Shown: piece after piece, positions 17,508 to 26,618 of the stretch | Position numbering within the stretch: the stretch's first letter is position 1 | Layout: the number at the start of each line of letters is the position of its first letter | Assembly (NCBI RefSeq): GCF_018918075.1 | Contig: NZ_JAHLPW010000008.1 | Location: forward strand, 62,001 to 126,000 | Source: Virgibacillus sp. MSJ-26 | GTDB taxonomy: Bacteria; Bacillota; Bacilli; Bacillales; Amphibacillaceae | DNA: 64,000 nucleotides | Direction: 5' to 3' | Made by a program: the position numbers and the translations under genes | The notes under the pieces: model-generated | Told to the model about the DNA's origin: nothing | Databases searched by the model: none | Seen by the model: the letters and a program-made list of their open reading frames with translations, nothing else

Positions 17508-18970
17508 TGGAAAATGTATGTGTAGAGTTGGAATATATAGAACTTTCATTTTTAGATAGAATGGTGTTATCGATTCCTAGGCTCGCAATCCATCAGTTCG
17601 ATCGTATTGGAATCGTGGGAAAGAATGGGGCAGGTAAGAGTTCGCTTTTAAAACTTATTGCAGGTAACTTAACACCAGATAAGGGGAATGTGAAGCGCCT
17701 GATTGATTTTGCTTATTTTGATCAATTAGATTCGGTAGATGCTACAGATGCTGATTACGCGTTAATGAGTAAGCTATCTATCCCAAAAACAGCTATCCAA
17801 AACTTTAGTGGAGGAGAGCAGACAAGATTGAAGCTCGCGAGCTTGTTTTCCAATTACCATGAAGGGTTGTTAATAGACGAACCAACGACTCATCTTGATG
17901 AAGAGGGTAAACAATTTTTACTAGATGAGCTTGAGTATTATTACGGCGCACTCGTACTTGTCAGTCATGATCGGTATGTATTGGATCAGTTAGTGACTAA
18001 AATTTGGGAAATAGAAGATGGACAAATAACGGAGTATACGGGAAATTATACAGATTATGTGGAGCAAAAGGAACTTGCAAAACGACAGCAGCAGGAACAG
18101 TATGAAAAGTATTTAAAAGAGAAGTCACGATTGAAGCTAGCTGCAGAAGAAAAGATGAAAAAAGCTGACAACATAATTAATTCTTCTGCAAAGTCGAAAA
18201 AGAAGACGAAAGAAAAACCGAATCGTATGTTTGAGACCAAATCTAAAGGTACAAGTCAAAAGGCTATGCAACGTGCAGCAAAAGCACTTGAGCAAAGAGT
18301 GGAACAATTAGAAGCAGTTGAAGCACCACAATCAGAAAATATAATTCGTTTCAATAAACCTAAATCACTTCAACTGCACAATAAGTTTCCAATTATGGCA
18401 AATAGACTAACTCTTGCAGCGGGTGATAAACTACTACTTGATGGAGCTGACTTTCAATTTCCTTTAGGACGAACGATTGCCATAACTGGAGAAAATGGGT
18501 CAGGTAAAACGACCTTACTTCATCATATCTTACAAGGCGGTGAAGGGCTTACAATATCTCCTAAAGCTGTATTTGGTGTGTACGAACAGATGGATTATCA
18601 GTTTACTGAGGATGAATCGGTTCTTGGATTTATGAAAGATAGGAGTGACTATGAAGAAGGGAAGATACGGGCGGTTCTTCATTCAATGGATTTTACAAGA
18701 AATGATTTGAACAAGAGTGTCCGTGATTTAAGTGGTGGAGAAGCAATTCGACTTGTACTTTGTCAGCTTTTTCTCGGAAGATTTAATATATTGATTTTAG
18801 ATGAACCAACTAATTTTTTGGATGTTTTCAGTATTGAAGCATTAGAACAATTGCTGGAAGGATATGAAGGAACTGTACTACTTGTGTCACATGATAAGAC
18901 TTTTATTGAAAGGGTGGCGGATTACGTGTATGTGCTAGAAGATTTTAAAGTAAAGTTTAAGAGCAAATAG
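17507..18970 (+). CDS. ABC-F ribosome-protection protein
   Basis: 487 residues, two ABC modules and no membrane segment. The first has GKNGAGKSSLLKL, NFSGGEQTRLKLA and LLIDEPTTHLD. The second has GENGSGKTTLLHH, DLSGGEAIRLVL and LILDEPTNFLD. Between them (about residues 185-275) is the Lys/Arg- and Gln-rich helical linker that antibiotic-resistance ABC-F proteins insert at the ribosomal P/E site. Length and architecture match the Msr/Lsa/Vga-like group, but I cannot name the subclass or the drug. It is translationally coupled to rlmA (TAATG overlap). It probably dislodges macrolide, lincosamide or streptogramin antibiotics from stalled ribosomes. Confidence 0.9.
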   Translation: MENVCVELEYIELSFLDRMVLSIPRLAIHQFDRIGIVGKNGAGKSSLLKLIAGNLTPDKGNVKRLIDFAYFDQLDSVDATDADYALMSKLSIPKTAIQNFSGGEQTRLKLASLFSNYHEGLLIDEPTTHLDEEGKQFLLDELEYYYGALVLVSHDRYVLDQLVTKIWEIEDGQITEYTGNYTDYVEQKELAKRQQQEQYEKYLKEKSRLKLAAEEKMKKADNIINSSAKSKKKTKEKPNRMFETKSKGTSQKAMQRAAKALEQRVEQLEAVEAPQSENIIRFNKPKSLQLHNKFPIMANRLTLAAGDKLLLDGADFQFPLGRTIAITGENGSGKTTLLHHILQGGEGLTISPKAVFGVYEQMDYQFTEDESVLGFMKDRSDYEEGKIRAVLHSMDFTRNDLNKSVRDLSGGEAIRLVLCQLFLGRFNILILDEPTNFLDVFSIEALEQLLEGYEGTVLLVSHDKTFIERVADYVYVLEDFKVKFKSK

Positions 18971-18971
18971 T

Positions 18972-19006
18972 ATTCAGGAAGCAGGAATGATCCTGCTTCC
19001 TGAATT
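18972..19006. terminator. Terminator-like hairpin after the ABC-F gene
   Basis: A 15-bp perfect stem (18972-18986 with 18991-19005) and a 4-base loop lie directly after the stop codon. The following tract is TATACTT rather than a clean T-run, so it may work as an RNA-stabilising end or a weak terminator. Confidence 0.7.
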
Positions 19007-19091
19007 ATACTTAAGGTATCTATAAAATGAATCAATGTTTTAGAAACTGCAAAAATCTAAATTTCTTGGAACCATTGAAAACATAGAAAGG

Positions 19092-19849
19092 TTGTTATAT
19101 ATGGAGAAAGGGTATACATCAATTACACTAAAAGAGCGACCAGATTTAAAAGCGGAAATAAACGTATTGTATAACATTGGTTGGATAAACTTTATGCGAG
19201 AAGACCTAGTAGCGGTAAAATATTGGAACAAATTACTTTCATATTTTCCTGAATTTCAATATGTATTATTGAATGAAAAAACGAATCAATAGCTTGTGGT
19301 AATGCCATACCCTTTTATTGGGATGGTGATAAAGCTAGTTTGCCAGAAGGATGGGATAAGGTTTTTGAAAAAGGAATATTAGATTTCCAAAACAATATTC
19401 AACCTAATTCTCTGTCAGCCTTATCCATTGTCATTCATCCAGAGTTTAGAGGAAAAGGTTTGAGTGAGCGGATGGTTAACGAAATGAAAAGTTTAGCTAT
19501 TAAAAGCAAATTTAAAAATATGGTAGCTCCAGTTCGTCCTTCATTAAAAAGCATGTATCCACTTATTCCGATAGAAGAATATATAAAGTGGAAAAGTATA
19601 GCTGGTACTCCTTTTGATCCTTGGATTAGAATTCATATAAAGGCAGGTGCTTCTATCATAAAAGTGGCAGAAAAATCTATGGTCATCCCAGCTTCAATTA
19701 AAGAGTGGGAAGAGTGGACAGGAATGAAGTTACTGTCTTCTGGAAGTTATGTTATTAATGAGGGATTAGTGCCATTAGAAGTAGATATGTCAGCCAATAA
19801 AGGTGTTTATATTGAACCTAATGTGTGGATGAGACATTATGTAGATTAA
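19092..19849 (+). pseudogene. Frameshifted GNAT-type acetyltransferase
   Basis: Two adjacent frames make one protein when joined. The first part (19092-19292) ends in TAG after an A6 run (19276-19281). The frame -1 to it continues without a stop as NESIACGNAIPFYWDG and onward to 19849. The joined product of about 251 residues has a GNAT-like core (LSALSIVIHPEFRGKGLSER is the acetyl-CoA loop region). One base seems to be missing in the A-run. The zero frame does not fit the usual slippery heptamer, so I favour a decayed gene. A sequencing error or transcriptional slippage on A6 could also explain it. Confidence 0.75.
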
Positions 19850-20066
19850 TAACCATTTATTATTAAGTGATAATTTGGTCATTGAATAAAGATTATTGAA
19901 GAAAAGATCTGGCAAAAGTATTGTGTTATTGTAATAAAATAGATTTAAAAAAATAAAATGAATGACTTGATTGATTAAAAGAAGATACTCTTAGTCTTTC
20001 AAGTGTATGAAACCGTAAATGTTCGCGATGTAATATTACTCCAAAAAAATAGAGAGGGGCTTAGCA

Positions 20067-20801
20067 GTGAAACAAAATAAATATGATGATCCAAATTTCT
20101 TTTCCGCTTATGAACAAATGCCGCGATCAGTTAAAGGGCTAGATGGTGCCGGAGAATGGCATATTTTAAAAGAACTAATACCAGCTCTTGAGGGTAAAAA
20201 CGTACTTGATCTAGGTTGCGGTTTCGGTTGGCATTGTCGCTATGCTCGTGAACAGCATGCTAGATCCGTAACGGGCGTAGATATATCTAATAAAATGATT
20301 CAGAGAGCTCGTGAAATGACAAATGATTCATTAATATCATATATAAAAGCCCCCATTGAAGACATCGATTTTTCTAATTCCGAGTTTGATGTAGTCATCA
20401 GTTCACTGGCTTTTCACTATATTCAATCATTTAAGTCAAGCTGCAAAAAAGTTTATGATAGTTTAATCCCTGGGGGTTCTTTTGTTTTCTCCGTTGAACA
20501 TCCTATTTTTACTTCCCGAAGTGAACAAGATTGGTATTACGATAACCAAGGCAATCGACAACATTGGCCTGTTGATAACTATCAGTCAGAAGGGATTCGT
20601 CAAACTACATTTTTGAATAACCATGTTACAAAATACCATCGTACAATTTCAACATACTTGAATGATTTAATCAACGCCGGTTTTATAATTAGAGCAGTTA
20701 AGGAATCAGTTCCATCTAATGAGATGTTAAAAAGTATTCCCGGAATGGAAGATGAGAAACGAAGACCTATGTTTTTAATGATCTCAGCTCAAAAAGAGTG
20801 A
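20067..20801 (+). CDS. Class I SAM-dependent methyltransferase
   Basis: 244 residues, start GTG 20067 behind GAGAGGGG. The Rossmann motif I is VLDLGCGFGWH (about residues 48-58), the acidic end of strand 2 is GVDIS, and motif IV is FDVVISSLAFHYI. It belongs to the broad UbiE/methyltransferase-11 group that methylates small molecules. Neighbours are resistance-type genes, but no substrate can be read from the sequence. A short terminator overlaps the stop codon, so it is probably monocistronic. Confidence 0.8.
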   Translation: MKQNKYDDPNFFSAYEQMPRSVKGLDGAGEWHILKELIPALEGKNVLDLGCGFGWHCRYAREQHARSVTGVDISNKMIQRAREMTNDSLISYIKAPIEDIDFSNSEFDVVISSLAFHYIQSFKSSCKKVYDSLIPGGSFVFSVEHPIFTSRSEQDWYYDNQGNRQHWPVDNYQSEGIRQTTFLNNHVTKYHRTISTYLNDLINAGFIIRAVKESVPSNEMLKSIPGMEDEKRRPMFLMISAQKE

Positions 20802-20816
20802 GAACTCACTTTTTTA
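20791..20816 (+). terminator. Terminator after the methyltransferase gene
   Basis: AGTGA/TCACT stem with a GAAC loop, flanked by A-run and T-run, overlapping the stop codon region. Confidence 0.6.
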
Positions 20817-20883
20817 CGGAAGTATGTAGACGGACCCTGCTATGGGTGAAATGTCGGATAAAGTGAAAATAGGGGGAAGTTAA

Positions 20884-21744
20884 ATGCGTAAAGAAAATGA
20901 GGTGAGGAACCTTCTAAAAAATATAGTTATAAATGATAATAACATCAGATTATCAGTTCTTGAGGGATCTAGAACGAATAAAAACATACCGAAAGATGAT
21001 TTTCAAGATTATGATATCTCGTTTTTTGTGACAGATATGGAATCTTATAAAAAAGACGATAGTTGGCTTGGAACATTCGGTGATCTAATTTTCATCCAAA
21101 AACCTGAAGATATGGATTTATACTCGTCAGAGTTAGGAAATTGGTTTAGTTATATCATGTATTTTAATGATGGCATTAAGATTGATTTAACTTTAATACC
21201 TCTAATGGAACTTGATGATTATTTATCTAATTCAGATGGTTTAGTGGAAATATTGATTGATAAGGATAATCGAATCAATGAAAAAATTGTTCCAAGTGAC
21301 AAGAAATATTGGATTAAAAAACCATCTGAGCGAGAGTTTGATGATTGCTGTAATGAGTTTTGGAATGTATCAGCCTATGTAGCCAAAGGCTTACTTAGAA
21401 AAGAACTTCTATTCGCATTGGATCATTTCAATCAAGTTCTTCGTCCTGAACTTTTACGAATGATATCATGGAATGTTGGTATAAGAGAGGGATTTAATTT
21501 TAGTGTAGGTAAGAGCTACAAATTTATGGATAATTATCTTACTGAAGCTGAGTTAGAAAAACTGATTAACACCTATTCGCAATCTGGTTATATAGAGTCC
21601 TGGGAATCCTATGAGTTATGTTGTGAATTATTTAGAGCCTACTCCAAGGAAGTTGCATCTTCATTAGGTTATAAATACCCTGAGTACGGTGAAAAAATGA
21701 CGAATTTCATTCAAAATATTTATTTTAAACTAAGTGAAAAGTAG
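20884..21744 (+). CDS. Aminoglycoside 6-adenylyltransferase, ANT(6)/AadK-like
   Basis: 286 residues, almost the length of B. subtilis AadK. The nucleotidyltransferase motif is LEGSRTNKN followed by DYDISFFV, whose two aspartates bind metal. The downstream IKIDLTLIP carries the third acidic residue. Family members adenylate streptomycin at the 6 position, inactivating it. Start is ATG 20884 with AGGGGGAAG just before it. The gene lies in a run of resistance-related genes. I give the class but not an allele name. Confidence 0.85.
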   Translation: MRKENEVRNLLKNIVINDNNIRLSVLEGSRTNKNIPKDDFQDYDISFFVTDMESYKKDDSWLGTFGDLIFIQKPEDMDLYSSELGNWFSYIMYFNDGIKIDLTLIPLMELDDYLSNSDGLVEILIDKDNRINEKIVPSDKKYWIKKPSEREFDDCCNEFWNVSAYVAKGLLRKELLFALDHFNQVLRPELLRMISWNVGIREGFNFSVGKSYKFMDNYLTEAELEKLINTYSQSGYIESWESYELCCELFRAYSKEVASSLGYKYPEYGEKMTNFIQNIYFKLSEK

Positions 21745-21892
21745 CCTTGCTCAATAAAAACTTAGTATAATGGACGATGTTGTAGGATAAGGTTCGCACT
21801 ATTTCTTGGTTTGATGGGCCAGGTTATCGAATTTATTATACCCATAATGGCTTTTGCCTTCAGTAATTGTAGACTAAAATAATAACTATAAA
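21745..21892 (+). other. Short hydrophobic coding remnant
   Basis: The frame IRFALFLGLMGQVIEFII and on to CRLK-stop looks like the end of a membrane protein. It has no start or ribosome-binding site. I cannot name the family and treat it as possible gene debris. Confidence 0.25.
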
Positions 21893-21925
21893 AGAGCAAC
21901 GCTGAATCTGCGTTGCTCTACATAG
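21893..21925 (-). terminator. Terminator of the AraC-like gene
   Basis: A 10-bp perfect stem (21893-21902 with 21910-21919) read on the minus strand is followed by TTTTATAG. It lies about 30 bases after the AraC-like gene stop. Confidence 0.75.
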
Positions 21926-21951
21926 ATTATCAATAGAATGATTTTTATTGT

Positions 21952-22815
21952 TTATTTTTTCCGTACTGGAAGCCAAACTTCACTATAGGCGTAATCTTTT
22001 TTATTTTTATCCATTTTAGTAAAAGAAAAAGTAGGGGCATTGATTACTTCATAATCAGAAGAAGGAAGCCATTCTGAATAGGTTTTTGCCATTGTATCCT
22101 GCAACGTAGATGGAAATGGCCCTTCATTCGGAAAAATTGCCCAAGTATAGGCTTTAACAGGCACTACGTCTAATAGATCGCTCACTTGATTTTTAGTCGT
22201 TAATACACCTATCAGGTGAGTTAAACCTCCTTCTTCTTTTAAGAAATTAGTGTCAGCATCATAAGAAGCATTAACAATTTCATAAGGCTCTATATTTTGA
22301 AGAGAATGCATTTCTTCTCCTTGTTCATTTGTTATGCTTTCTGCAAGCTTTTCAATCTCCTGATTAACACCTTCAAATTGCATGGGAACACGCTTGCTTA
22401 CCCCGACTAAATTAAATGCTGGTTTGTCTTCAATTCTAAATTCCATACTGGTTCCTCCTTTAACAGTTATGATGAATGAAAGTTTGGGGTACGATTTGCT
22501 TATGCCTTTTTTTATTACATCTGAGGGTAAAAAGCCACTCCAATTTTTGAATGCCCTAGTAAAGCCGTCTACTGACTGATAGCCATATTTAAAGGCAACA
22601 TCTGTTACTGACTCCCCATTCAATAAATTCTTATTAGCTTCTGACAATTTTCTGTTCCTTATATATTCACTTAGCGTCAGCCCTGAAAGGTAAAAAAATA
22701 TCTTTCTAAAGTGATAGTCGGAAACCCCGGCATATTCAGAAATCCTTTCAAGAGACAGTTCATCAGTTAAACGATGTTCTATATATTCCATCACCTGATT
22801 TAATTCCTTTAGCAA
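21952..22815 (-). CDS. AraC-family regulator with GyrI-like effector domain
   Basis: 287 residues. The N-terminal 105 residues hold two AraC helix-turn-helix units (LSLERISEYAGVSDYHFRKI and VTDVAFKYGYQSVDGFTRAF). Residues 120-287 resemble the GyrI/BmrR-type small-molecule-binding domain (MEFRIEDKPAFNLVGVSKRV and the C-terminal VWLPVRKK). Start appears to be TTG 22815, with GGAGGG before it. Such MarA/Rob-type two-domain proteins sense drugs or dyes and activate efflux or detoxification genes. The target here is not known. The adjoining TetR/ABC genes are divergently placed. Confidence 0.85.
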   Translation of the reverse strand: MLKELNQVMEYIEHRLTDELSLERISEYAGVSDYHFRKIFFYLSGLTLSEYIRNRKLSEANKNLLNGESVTDVAFKYGYQSVDGFTRAFKNWSGFLPSDVIKKGISKSYPKLSFIITVKGGTSMEFRIEDKPAFNLVGVSKRVPMQFEGVNQEIEKLAESITNEQGEEMHSLQNIEPYEIVNASYDADTNFLKEEGGLTHLIGVLTTKNQVSDLLDVVPVKAYTWAIFPNEGPFPSTLQDTMAKTYSEWLPSSDYEVINAPTFSFTKMDKNKKDYAYSEVWLPVRKK

Positions 22816-23154
22816 AATATCCCTCCTTCATGAGTACATCATAGCAAAGCAAAATGAAAGATACTCGACATTTTCAATATAAAATATATCGAATTGTTAA
22901 TTCTATTCAAAAATGTAACTACGGCTAAAATATTTCTCAATGTTCAAGAGACGTACGCTGTCTGGGATATGATCACCACTCAATTTTGAATATCGGGTCA
23001 TTTACTCACGAAATTATATTTATATATGAAAATTGGACGGTACAACGTAAATTCCTGGATGAGTGTCAGTGTTATATTGTAGCTCTCAAAATAAAAATTA
23101 TTTATTATAAAACTATTATCTTTTACCGTTAATGAAATCACTTTTTATTTTTCA
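22816..23154. other. Divergent intergenic region, no gene seen
   Basis: About 340 AT-rich bases between the AraC-like and TetR genes. I see no convincing gene, repeat or hairpin before the promoter at 23155. Confidence 0.5.
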
Positions 23155-23205
23155 TTGACCGAATTGGTCAGTTTTGTTATATTATAAATGTGACCGATAT
23201 GGTCA
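23155..23205 (+). promoter_or_regulatory. TetR-exporter promoter with two palindromic operators
   Basis: TTGACC (23155-23160) and TATATT (23178-23183) have a 17-base spacer. TGACCGAATTGGTCA (23156-23170) covers the -35 box and TGACCGATATGGTCA (23191-23205) lies just after the -10 box. Both match TGACCNNNNNGGTCA, so a dimeric repressor, most likely the TetR encoded next, can block both the promoter and the start of transcription. Confidence 0.85.
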
Positions 23206-23236
23206 TGTTTGAGTTAGTAGAAAGGAGATCATAACG

Positions 23237-23857
23237 ATTTATTCAGTATTCAACAATTTAAAATCAGACAAACAAGAAGTAATTATTAATGCAGCAATAA
23301 AAGAATTTGTCCAAAGTGGGTTTGAAAAAGCGTCAACAAATGACATTGTAAAAAGAGCTAACATTTCTAAGGGTTCACTGTTTAACTATTTTAATAATAA
23401 GAAAGATCTTTACACCTATTTAATTAAGCATAGTATTCAAATTATCGAGGAGATGTATGAACAAATTGATTTAAGTGAAACCGACCTATTTAAAAGAATT
23501 GAAAAAATAGGGATACAGAAATTGCATATACAGCAAAGATTCCCTCGTGTATTTGACTTTTTGGCCTCTACCATCCAAGAGGAATCAGATGAAGTGAAAG
23601 AAATTATTAAACAAAAGGTAGATCCTATTTATGAACAAGGGTTAGAAAAAATGTACGATTGTATTGATTATTCCAAGTTTCGTAAGGATATTGATATCGA
23701 AAAAGCGATTGAAATCTTAAATTGGACGATGTTCGGATTTGGCGAGAAGGGTCTTAAACAAATAAATTCTTTTGAAAATCTTAGCGAATTTGGAGAGCAA
23801 TATCTTGAAGAATGGAATCGTTACGCTGAAATATTAAAGTATAGTTTTTATAAGTAA
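23237..23857 (+). CDS. TetR-family repressor with a probable AUU start codon
   Basis: 206 residues when read from ATT 23237. The N-terminal helix-turn-helix (NAAIKEFVQSGFEKASTNDI, then RANISKGSLFNYF) is a canonical TetR DNA-binding domain but lies upstream of the first ATG (23453). AAAGGAG (23221-23227) is at normal distance only from ATT 23237; no ATG, GTG or TTG fits. Either AUU is the true start, which would keep expression low, or the start has mutated. It heads an operon with an ABC exporter, and two operators lie in its own promoter. Confidence 0.8.
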   Translation: MYSVFNNLKSDKQEVIINAAIKEFVQSGFEKASTNDIVKRANISKGSLFNYFNNKKDLYTYLIKHSIQIIEEMYEQIDLSETDLFKRIEKIGIQKLHIQQRFPRVFDFLASTIQEESDEVKEIIKQKVDPIYEQGLEKMYDCIDYSKFRKDIDIEKAIEILNWTMFGFGEKGLKQINSFENLSEFGEQYLEEWNRYAEILKYSFYK

Positions 23858-23894
23858 GGAAAATGGCGATTTTCACAAGGAGGGCTTCACTATT

Positions 23895-24776
23895 ATGAAG
23901 AAAATTGTGAAGGTACAAGGTTTACAAAAAATGTTCGGCAAGTTTCAAGCATTACGTAATGTAACGTTTACGGTGGATGCGGGAGAAGTGGTTGGTTTTA
24001 TTGGTCCCAATGGCGCTGGTAAATCAACGACTATTCGCACCTTATTAGGCATTATTAAGCGAGATGCCGGTACTGCAGAAATATTCGATAAGGACGTTTG
24101 GAAAGACAGCCTTGAAATTCATAAACGAATATCTTACGTCCCTGGAGATGTCGCGTTATGGGGGAGCTTAACAGGCGGTGAAATCATTGACCTGTTCATG
24201 AAATTACATGGTGGCGGAGATAAGCAAAAGCGTGATTATTTAATCAACCGTTTTGAACTTGATCCGAAGAAAAAAGCCAAAGGATATTCGAAAGGAAATC
24301 GTCAAAAGGTTGGGTTGATTGCTGCATTATCTATTGATTCAGATTTATATATTTTTGACGAACCAACTTCTGGTCTAGATCCTTTAATGGAAGCAATATT
24401 CCAAGAAGAGGTTGAGAAGATTAAAGACGCGGGTAAATCTATTTTATTATCCTCCCATATTTTAAGCGAAGTGGAGCGTTTGGCAGATAAGGTTGTCATC
24501 ATTCGTCAAGGTGAAATTGTGGAAACTGGAACCCTTGATGAATTACGACACTTGACTCGTTCTACCGTCAATTTAGAAACGGAAGGCGATGTAACTCACA
24601 TGGCTAGTGTAAATGGCGTGCTTGATTTTGAACAAAAAGATAATCAAGCAACATTTTCTGCAGATAATCAACATCTTAGTGATATTTTAAGCGAAGCAAG
24701 TAAATTAGGTGTTAAGAAATTTGAATCCGCACCTCCGACTCTTGAAGATTTGTTCATGCGTCACTATGAAGGTTAA
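23895..24776 (+). CDS. ABC exporter ATP-binding protein
   Basis: 293 residues. Walker A is GPNGAGKSTTIR, the signature region is YSKGNRQKVGLIAAL (a variant with K in place of G in LSGG), and Walker B is LYIFDEPTSGLDP. The C-terminal part (about 215-293) is the usual ABC-2 regulatory extension. Start is ATG 23895 with AAGGAGGG before it. It pairs with the large permease 19 bases downstream and is under the TetR operator. Confidence 0.88.
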   Translation: MKKIVKVQGLQKMFGKFQALRNVTFTVDAGEVVGFIGPNGAGKSTTIRTLLGIIKRDAGTAEIFDKDVWKDSLEIHKRISYVPGDVALWGSLTGGEIIDLFMKLHGGGDKQKRDYLINRFELDPKKKAKGYSKGNRQKVGLIAALSIDSDLYIFDEPTSGLDPLMEAIFQEEVEKIKDAGKSILLSSHILSEVERLADKVVIIRQGEIVETGTLDELRHLTRSTVNLETEGDVTHMASVNGVLDFEQKDNQATFSADNQHLSDILSEASKLGVKKFESAPPTLEDLFMRHYEG

Positions 24777-24795
24777 GCGCTTGAAAGGAGGATGA

Positions 24796-26412
24796 ATGAT
24801 GAAGGAAAAATTTGCTCGTTGGGATACACTGTTCCAGTTGTATCTAAAACGTGATTGGAAAAAAATAATGATATGGGTTTTGGGGCTTGGTCTGTTTTCA
24901 TCAGGCTTTATTCCCGCATTCAAAGAGATAGCGAAAGGGCAAGGGTTACTCGGGATGTTCGAAACGTTACAAAACCCCGCTATGATTTCTATGGTCGGTC
25001 CAACGTCAGTAGAAGTAGCATCAGATTATACTTTAGGAGCAATGTACGCCCATGAAATGTTGTTGTTTTGCGGTCTGTTTGCGATGATTATATCTATTTT
25101 ACATGTTATCGGTCATACTCGAAAAGAAGAGGATCTTGGACTTACCGAATTAGTGCGCTCCTTTCAAGTAGGGCGCCAAGCAAACTCTTTTGCTGCAATA
25201 GCAGAGGTAGTTTTTATCAATGTCATATTGGCACTTTTTATTGCTGGGGTTATGGTTAGTTTTAGTGTGGATACGATATCTATTCAAGGTTCCTTCCTAT
25301 TTGGATCATCTGTCGGAATGGCTGGGATTATTGGAGCTGGGATTGGTCTTGTGATGGCACAAATTATGCCTACTTCATCGTCTGCAACAGGGTCAGCACT
25401 TGGAGTTGTAGGACTTCTTTATATTGTTCGAGCTGGAACAGATGTGTCAAATGTAGACTTATCTATGATTAATCCTATGGGTTGGACATATTTAACATAT
25501 CCCTTTACGGATAATAACTGGATTCCACTTATTATTGCCTTGATTTTCAGTGTGATTGTGGTGATTATTGCTTTTATTCTTGAAGGGAATCGTGATATGG
25601 GAGCTGGCTATCTTCCCCAAAGAGAAGGAAGAGCAAATGCAAAGAAGTCTTTATTATCAGTCCGTGGTTTATTAGTCAAAATTAATAAAGGCACAATCAT
25701 TAGTTGGATGATTGCTTTCATTATTATGGGAGCGGCTTATGGTTCGATTTATGGTGATATGCAGACTTTTTTAGAAAGTAACGAAATGATGAAGGAAATG
25801 TTTTCTCATTCGGGTGTTTCTATTGAAAAATCATTCACTAGCACAATTATGATGGTCATGATTGTCTTAGTTAGTATTTTACCAATTGTTATTGTTAATA
25901 AATTATTTTCAGAAGAAAGTCGTTTACATTTAAGTCAGATTTATGCGACAAAGGTAACTCGCAGTAACTTATACTGGACCAGTATAAGTTTAGCGATTTT
26001 CGTAGGTGTAGTAGGAATTTTATTAGCGGCAGGTAGTCTCGGTGCTACAGCGATTACTACTATGGAAGATAGCGGAGAGATGGAAATAGGGGATTTTATT
26101 GCAGCTGGATATAACTTCTTACCATCTGTATTATTCTTTGTTGGTCTTGCGGCTCTAGCTCTCGGCTGGGCACCAAAACTAGGTAAAGTGGTGTACGTTT
26201 ATTTGATATACTCCTTCATGCTAAACTACTTTGGTGGTATATTAGATTTACCGGAATGGTTTTCCAAAACTGCTATTCAAAGTTGGATTCCACAAATGCC
26301 AACGGAGGATTTTGATGTTCCAATTTTCATTACCATCACTGTAATAAGCATTGTTTTAATGGTAATAGGTTTCCTTGGTTATAAGAGACGGGATATGATA
26401 GAAGGGGTTTAA
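24796..26412 (+). CDS. Large ABC exporter permease (polyketide-antibiotic exporter type)
   Basis: 538 residues with about twelve membrane helices in two six-helix halves, the layout of the COG3559-type exporters annotated for polyketide antibiotics. Start is at ATG 24796, behind AAAGGAGG. An alternative is ATG 24799, which makes no practical difference. It is co-transcribed with the ATPase and the TetR repressor. The expected role is drug efflux induced by the TetR ligand; the ligand is unknown. The operon ends at a terminator in the 26443 repeat. Confidence 0.85.
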   Translation: MMKEKFARWDTLFQLYLKRDWKKIMIWVLGLGLFSSGFIPAFKEIAKGQGLLGMFETLQNPAMISMVGPTSVEVASDYTLGAMYAHEMLLFCGLFAMIISILHVIGHTRKEEDLGLTELVRSFQVGRQANSFAAIAEVVFINVILALFIAGVMVSFSVDTISIQGSFLFGSSVGMAGIIGAGIGLVMAQIMPTSSSATGSALGVVGLLYIVRAGTDVSNVDLSMINPMGWTYLTYPFTDNNWIPLIIALIFSVIVVIIAFILEGNRDMGAGYLPQREGRANAKKSLLSVRGLLVKINKGTIISWMIAFIIMGAAYGSIYGDMQTFLESNEMMKEMFSHSGVSIEKSFTSTIMMVMIVLVSILPIVIVNKLFSEESRLHLSQIYATKVTRSNLYWTSISLAIFVGVVGILLAAGSLGATAITTMEDSGEMEIGDFIAAGYNFLPSVLFFVGLAALALGWAPKLGKVVYVYLIYSFMLNYFGGILDLPEWFSKTAIQSWIPQMPTEDFDVPIFITITVISIVLMVIGFLGYKRRDMIEGV

Positions 26413-26442
26413 TAAGGATATATTTTAGAAGTTTTTTAGATT

Positions 26443-26510
26443 AAGAGGTTTGTCCAGTGGCAAATCTCTTTTTCTTATGTCACATGAATAAGAAAGTAAT
26501 AGCAATGAAA
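26443..26510 (+). repeat. Short copy of the att-like/terminator repeat
   Basis: AGAGGTTTG/CAAATCTCT stem followed by TTTTTCTT, then TGTCACATGAATAAG. This matches the second half of copy 1, including the TGTCAC...ATGAATAAG tail. It works as the terminator of the TetR-exporter operon. Confidence 0.65.
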
Positions 26511-26618
26511 CTGCTGGTCTACTAAAAGGTTGACGAATAAAATCATAGCAGTATAAAAAACATATGTGTATTATTGATTTATACACATAAGTGCTATATG
26601 GGAACGGAGTGAATCAAA

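Noticed and set aside
19270-19292. Programmed -1 frameshift in the GNAT gene
   Set aside because: The A AAA AAC heptamer is not in the zero frame, no downstream stimulatory hairpin is evident, and GNAT genes are not known to use frameshifting. A one-base loss is more likely.
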